This document shows, one piece after another, positions 60,273-64,000 of a stretch of 64,000 nt of DNA (positions are counted from its first letter, which is position 1; the number at the start of each line of letters is the position of its first letter). A program made the translations under genes and the position numbers. This DNA comes from Clitopilus passeckerianus (Eukaryota; Basidiomycota; Agaricomycetes; Agaricales; Entolomataceae), in contig CALYLX010000145.1 of assembly GCA_944990035.1 (NCBI GenBank), forward strand, positions 1,160,083 through 1,224,082. The letters run 5' to 3'. The notes under the pieces were generated by a model. The model was not told the DNA's origin, ran no database searches, and worked only from the letters and a program-made list of their open reading frames with translations.

Positions 60273-61750
60273 ATGACCAACCTCACTCCCTCCTCAATCG
60301 ACTTCAACACCCCCCTCCACCCCTCCCTCCTTCCCCAAATCCCACTCAAACCAATAGACCAGCACGCAACCTACAAAATCTCCCCCACCGACATCGAACT
60401 CCGCTTCGCCCTCCTCACGCTCAAAGCCCAAAACCCCACTCTCGGCATCACCAAAACGCACCAGCTGCTATGCGAGACGTACGAGGGCTGGACCGTGAGC
60501 GAGAAGAGAGTCAAAAGGTGATGAAGGAAGCTGGGTTGGTTACGAACACCAGTAGTGGCAGCTCTAATGGTGAACAAGGAGGAAGTGAAAGCGCACCCAA
60601 AATCTACCCCACCTCCCGGCTCATCCCCTCCTCGACACCACCCGCTGGACGCCCAAAGTCTCCGTCAAGTTCTTCGACAAGCGAAAGGGTAAAGGTCTCG
60701 TCACAACAGAAGACATTCCCGAGGGTGAGATCCTATGGACGGAGGACCCTTGGATCCTCGCACCCGAATGGGACATTTACGACCTCCAGAAATCCGGTCG
60801 TGCGTGTGGATTCTGCTCTACCCCCTCGACCCGGGAAGTCCATTGGTGCTTCCCTGCCCTTCTACATCCTCTCTTTCCACCAGCTCAGTTGCCCATTCCG
60901 ATTCTGCAACCGCCTCTGCGTAAGCAGATCCCATAAAACCATCCCCTGCTCTGCGCCTCCCAAAACCCAGCCTCGGTCCCTTTACTCGCGTACGCCCGCT
61001 CCTCATCCTGGATGGCTCGCCCTCTCCCACGTCGCCTCACGGCTTCTTCTCTCATCCCAGGTCTCTTCTACCGCGTTACAAGAAGACCTCACGACCTACC
61101 AATCCTTCGCCGCCCTCGGGCTGGAAGAACGCTTCAAATGGAGCTTCCGCGCCGCGCCTGACGCAGAGCCCGATCGAGAGACGTGGAAGAAGGCGTGGGG
61201 GTTGTTCGTAGAGGCGTTCCAAGAGCCAAAGGGGGAGAGTGATAAGAAGAAGTTGAGGAGGATTATGAAGAAGGAGGTGGAGAGTGAAGAATTAGAAGGA
61301 GAGGTGTTTGAGTATGAGGGGTTCTTGAAGGGGTTGGGGAGGATGTCGTTGAGTGAGTCCTAGGTGATTCAAGATGTGTTTTGATGCTAATTGAGTATAG
61401 ACTTGGAAGCTCATGGTGGATTGTACGTGTTACATTCGCATCTGAACCATTCTTGCTCGCCCAACTTGTCCTGCCGACATTTGGACAAATCAACGCATTT
61501 GTCGCGTATCTCGCTCGTCACGACGCGTGCCATTAGAGCTGGGGAAGAACTGACGATCTCGTACGTTAATCCTGAGATGAACGTTGAATCCCGGCGGGAA
61601 GAGTTGCGACAATGGGGATGGGGAGAGTGCACGTGTTCTCGGTGTGTCGCAGAATGGCGACGATTGAGAGAAGAGAGGAAGAAGAACAAGGGTAGAGATG
61701 ATTTGACGGATTTAGCAGCAGAAGTGAAAGCTGGATTGGGTGTATATTAG
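60273..61750 (+). CDS. SET5-like SET-domain protein, multiply frame-disrupted
   Basis: Homologue of fungal Set5 (SET domain split by a Cys-rich insert, SMYD-like), which methylates histone H4 tails in yeast. The N-terminus is MTNLTPSSIDFNTPLHPSLL, then VKKVMKEAGLV after one frame repair. SET-N lies at about 60640-60830 (WTPKVSVKFFDKRKGKGLVT, ILWTEDPWILAPEWDIYDLQ). The Cys insert (ACGFCSTP, RFCNRLC, HPLLCASQNPASVPLL) follows. The C-terminal SET part is after an intron: LEAHGGLYVLHSHLNHSCSP-N, GEELTISYVNPEM and a post-SET CTCSRCVAEW. Frame is lost at AAAA 60513-60516, CC near 60629, CCCCC 60821-60825, near 60885, AAAA 60935-60938 and near 61018. All key residues survive. Confidence 0.8.
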
Positions 61751-61803
61751 ATAATCAACCAATATAAACTTGAATTCAACTCAACGCTTAACAACAACAA
61801 CGA

Positions 61804-62532
61804 TGACGATCTAGTATGTTTTCTTTCTTTCTCGTCAATCTATTCTAACTCGTCAATCCAGCTACTCTCTCACTTTCTCCTCCTCGCCGCGGAGATGGGC
61901 ACATTCTGCGTCCTCGTAGCTCCACTCCCCTTCAAAGTCAAGAAACAACTCTTCAAATTCCTCTCACAGAGCTACATCGTCAGCAAAATCGCCTACGCGC
62001 TCAAAATCAGCTTCATCTTCATTGGCATCCTCTTCGTCGACGCCCTCCAACGCATGTTCCGCGTCACTGCCGAATCCGAACTTGCCAAATCCCCTTCAGG
62101 GGACGGCTCCACCCGCCCTGTTGTCAGCGACGTCCGCACGGAGACGAACCTCGCTGCGCGCAAATTTTATTCGCAGAGGAATGTGTACTTGACTGGGTTT
62201 ACGCTGTTTCTGTCGTTGGTTCTGACGAGGGTGTTTTATATCATGTTGGATTTGATTCATGTGCAAGAGGAGTATGGGAAGTTGAAGGAGCAGAGTCAAG
62301 GGAATGGGAAGGCTGAGGAGAGTGTGGAGGAGTTGAAGAGGCAGTTGGAGGAGGAGAGGAGGAAGAGTAGGGATTTCGGTGCGTTGAATTCAATTCTCAA
62401 ATGAAGACTTGCCTGACCTTGTGAATAGAGACGCTCAAGAAACAAGCGGCGCAACAAGCTGCCGAGTTTGATAGGCTGAGTACAAAGTACAACGAAGCTA
62501 CTGGTAGTGTGAGCGATAAGAGGAGGGACTAA
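61804..62532 (+). CDS. BAP31/Yet3-like endoplasmic reticulum membrane protein
   Basis: Three-pass ER membrane protein of the BAP31 family, acting in protein export and quality control. Exon 1 is only 10 nt (61804-61813, MTI plus the first base pair of Tyr). The second exon continues YYSLTFLLLAAEMGTFCVLV, helix IAYALKISFIFIGILFVDAL, RRMFRVTAESEL-type loop and helix VYLTGFTLFLSLVLTRVFYI. The cytosolic tail is a coiled coil (EEYGKLKEQSQGNGKAEESV, ELKRQLEEERRKSRDF). The last exon ends YNEATGSVSDKRRD, with basic residues near the end as in KKxx-type ER retrieval signals. About 205 residues. Confidence 0.9.
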
Positions 62533-64000
62533 TCCCATTCCAATAAATTCTCGAATTTGCACGTTGAGATTGGGGCTTATATGACGTCACTCCCCCATGG
62601 GATAGTTCCCAATTCGAACCCGTCTGAGATAGGCCACATGGTCTACTTTCGTACGTCGACTTGTTTCCAGCTCGAATATGGGTAACAGGTTTGAACGTTT
62701 GAACCTCAAACCATGAGAATCGTATGAAATCATAGCACAATGTTTGAGTGTGCTCGATCATCGAATTCAAAAGACCATATAGTTAACTGTACAAGCGCAC
62801 CCATTCCAGTTAAAAGTTGGCCGACTTTGTGGCCGATAGAATCTATTTTTCCCCCCTCGATTAGCACTTCAGGTTCTTACAGTCACGATTTCACCACTTC
62901 AAGTGACGGTTCAAATCCACCAATCTTGCGAGCTTCATAGTCTCCCACTGTCTTTCCGCTTGTTTTGTGCAACTCGACCAGCGATGGACGTCGAGGGTCT
63001 GCGAAAACTGTTTCGGGCATGGTATAGTAGTGTACTTGAATCACTAACTTCTTCGACAAAGCTCCCAGTTTGACTCTGGGGTATATAAACTCTCAAATAA
63101 CCTTCTCTTTTTTGGCTCAGGATCATTCTGACGCTTCATTTGAAACGTTGGGAGAAAATATCCCTTGGATGTCTTTATACTCAGCAGTCACGACCGATTG
63201 GCATCAGCACACATTTCTTAGGCTTCCCCGCGGTCTCCAGTTCGATTCTGGATGAGAAACTACATTACGAAGGTTATTGCTTCCCTTTTGTTCTCCGACT
63301 GAAGGGTCACCAAGTTTACCTAATTCACGACTCGGTCCTTTTGCCATTTCACGGAATACCCACTGACTGCCAACATCGACACTCGGATACACCAGCTAAT
63401 AGTTAAACGTTAAACTTTGGAACGACCAATACCCTAATGGAAAAACCCACTCGTTGGTCGGCGTCCTTCGCGACGCGGAAGGTCCTAGTCGCATTATTTG
63501 TTCTATGTACGTTTTCTAACATGGACAGAATCTAAACGCGATCCTACGTTATAAAGGTCAAGCCATGTAGTTTGCACGCCACACGCTCTACATGAGGGCC
63601 GATGGCACCACACCTTTTTGGTCAGTACCCTTCGTGGCCTGGGGAGTAGGTTCCCAGTTCAAACCCGGGTCAGTCCACAAATTGTACAATTTATCATAAC
63701 CATTTTTTTTTTGGTTAACCCCAAGTATTGTGCACGTAAGGAGCTTCGACTACTGTGGTTGAGTTCAGCTAGCTTGTGTCGGCTACATGGTGTACTTGGA
63801 ATACTGACTTGGTCTCCGCCTCAGATCTGGATGGATTTGGCCATTTATCATCTACGTCTGTTCTTTTATTCTCAACCGGGCCGGTTGAATGGAGTGCATG
63901 TACTGGAATCAGTGGACAATAGCTGCACTGACGATGTTCCCAGCTCAAATTCGCGGGACATAGAAGGACTCTGGATTTGGAGGCACCCCATCCTGCCATT
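62533..64000. repeat. Cluster of tRNA-like (SINE-like) repeat remnants
   Basis: No gene was found here, but seven short segments match the Pol III B-box pattern GGTTCRANNCC with flanking stems. They are 62605-62620, 62664-62682, 62908-62918 (GGTTCAAATCC, exact), 63061-63081, 63232-63252, 63649-63670 (GGTTCCCAGTTCAAACCCGG) and 63936-63957. A 17 nt block, GGCYACATGGTSTACTT, occurs at 62632-62648 and 63781-63797, resembling the 5' arm and A-box of a tRNA. None folds into a complete tRNA by eye. The copies are diverged, and the units are about 55-85 nt each. They are best explained as remnants of tRNA-derived retroelements or decayed tRNA genes. Confidence 0.5.

Noticed and set aside
60116..61363. 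415-codon open frame across the SET5-like locus
   Set aside because: It is a composite: only parts of it coincide with the conserved protein. The initial part lies upstream of the real ATG and is out of frame.

Overview
This is nuclear DNA of a basidiomycete fungus, most likely a mushroom-forming Agaricomycete. Genes are interrupted by many 45-65 nt introns with GT-AG ends and CTGAC/CTAAT-like branch sites. The protein set fits that group: a PAKA-type STE20 kinase, a Set5-like SET protein, an M35 deuterolysin and an LTE1-like RasGEF. No bacterial, viral or plasmid features were seen, and no CRISPR, rRNA or intact tRNA.

Layout. 1-8853: NFX1/FAP1-type zinc-finger gene, an HSP20 chaperone gene, a decayed LRR-like gene and a gene with a J-like HPD motif. 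8854-11881: sparse, with one small membrane protein. 11882-17544: UTP10/HEATR1, a pre-rRNA processing factor that appears to lack its 5' third. 17593-21303 (minus): CRIB-containing PAK-like kinase. 21304-25143: 3.8 kb without recognisable genes. 25144-43000: dense housekeeping block with a Cys-rich orphan, RPA49, SET2, a basic nuclear protein, a DUF1365 protein, NDUFA6, PDAP1, a mitochondrial PPR-like protein, an SR-type RRM protein and a RING-CH ligase. 43258-48384: secreted M35 protease and several small orphans. 48875-62532: MCM10, ASF1, RasGEF, UBP6/USP14, SET5-like and a BAP31/Yet3-like gene. 62533-64000: no gene, but a cluster of tRNA-like (SINE-like) repeat remnants.

The genes are mostly independent housekeeping functions: rRNA synthesis and processing (RPA49, UTP10), chromatin and replication (SET2, SET5, ASF1, MCM10), proteasome-linked deubiquitination, ER quality control and respiratory complex I. 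Seven neighbouring pairs are head-to-head, some separated by only 112-250 bp.

The strongest sequence-level observation is technical. At least 15 conserved genes or exons read correctly only if one base is restored to a homopolymer. Almost all breaks have the same sign (one base missing). This looks like assembly error rather than gene death, so several apparently broken genes here are probably intact in the organism. I did not find a convincing undescribed multi-gene system. The most novel-looking items are the tRNA-like repeat cluster, the truncated UTP10, the kinase with non-standard catalytic motifs and a 23 nt microexon, and an unusually long intron in the SR gene.
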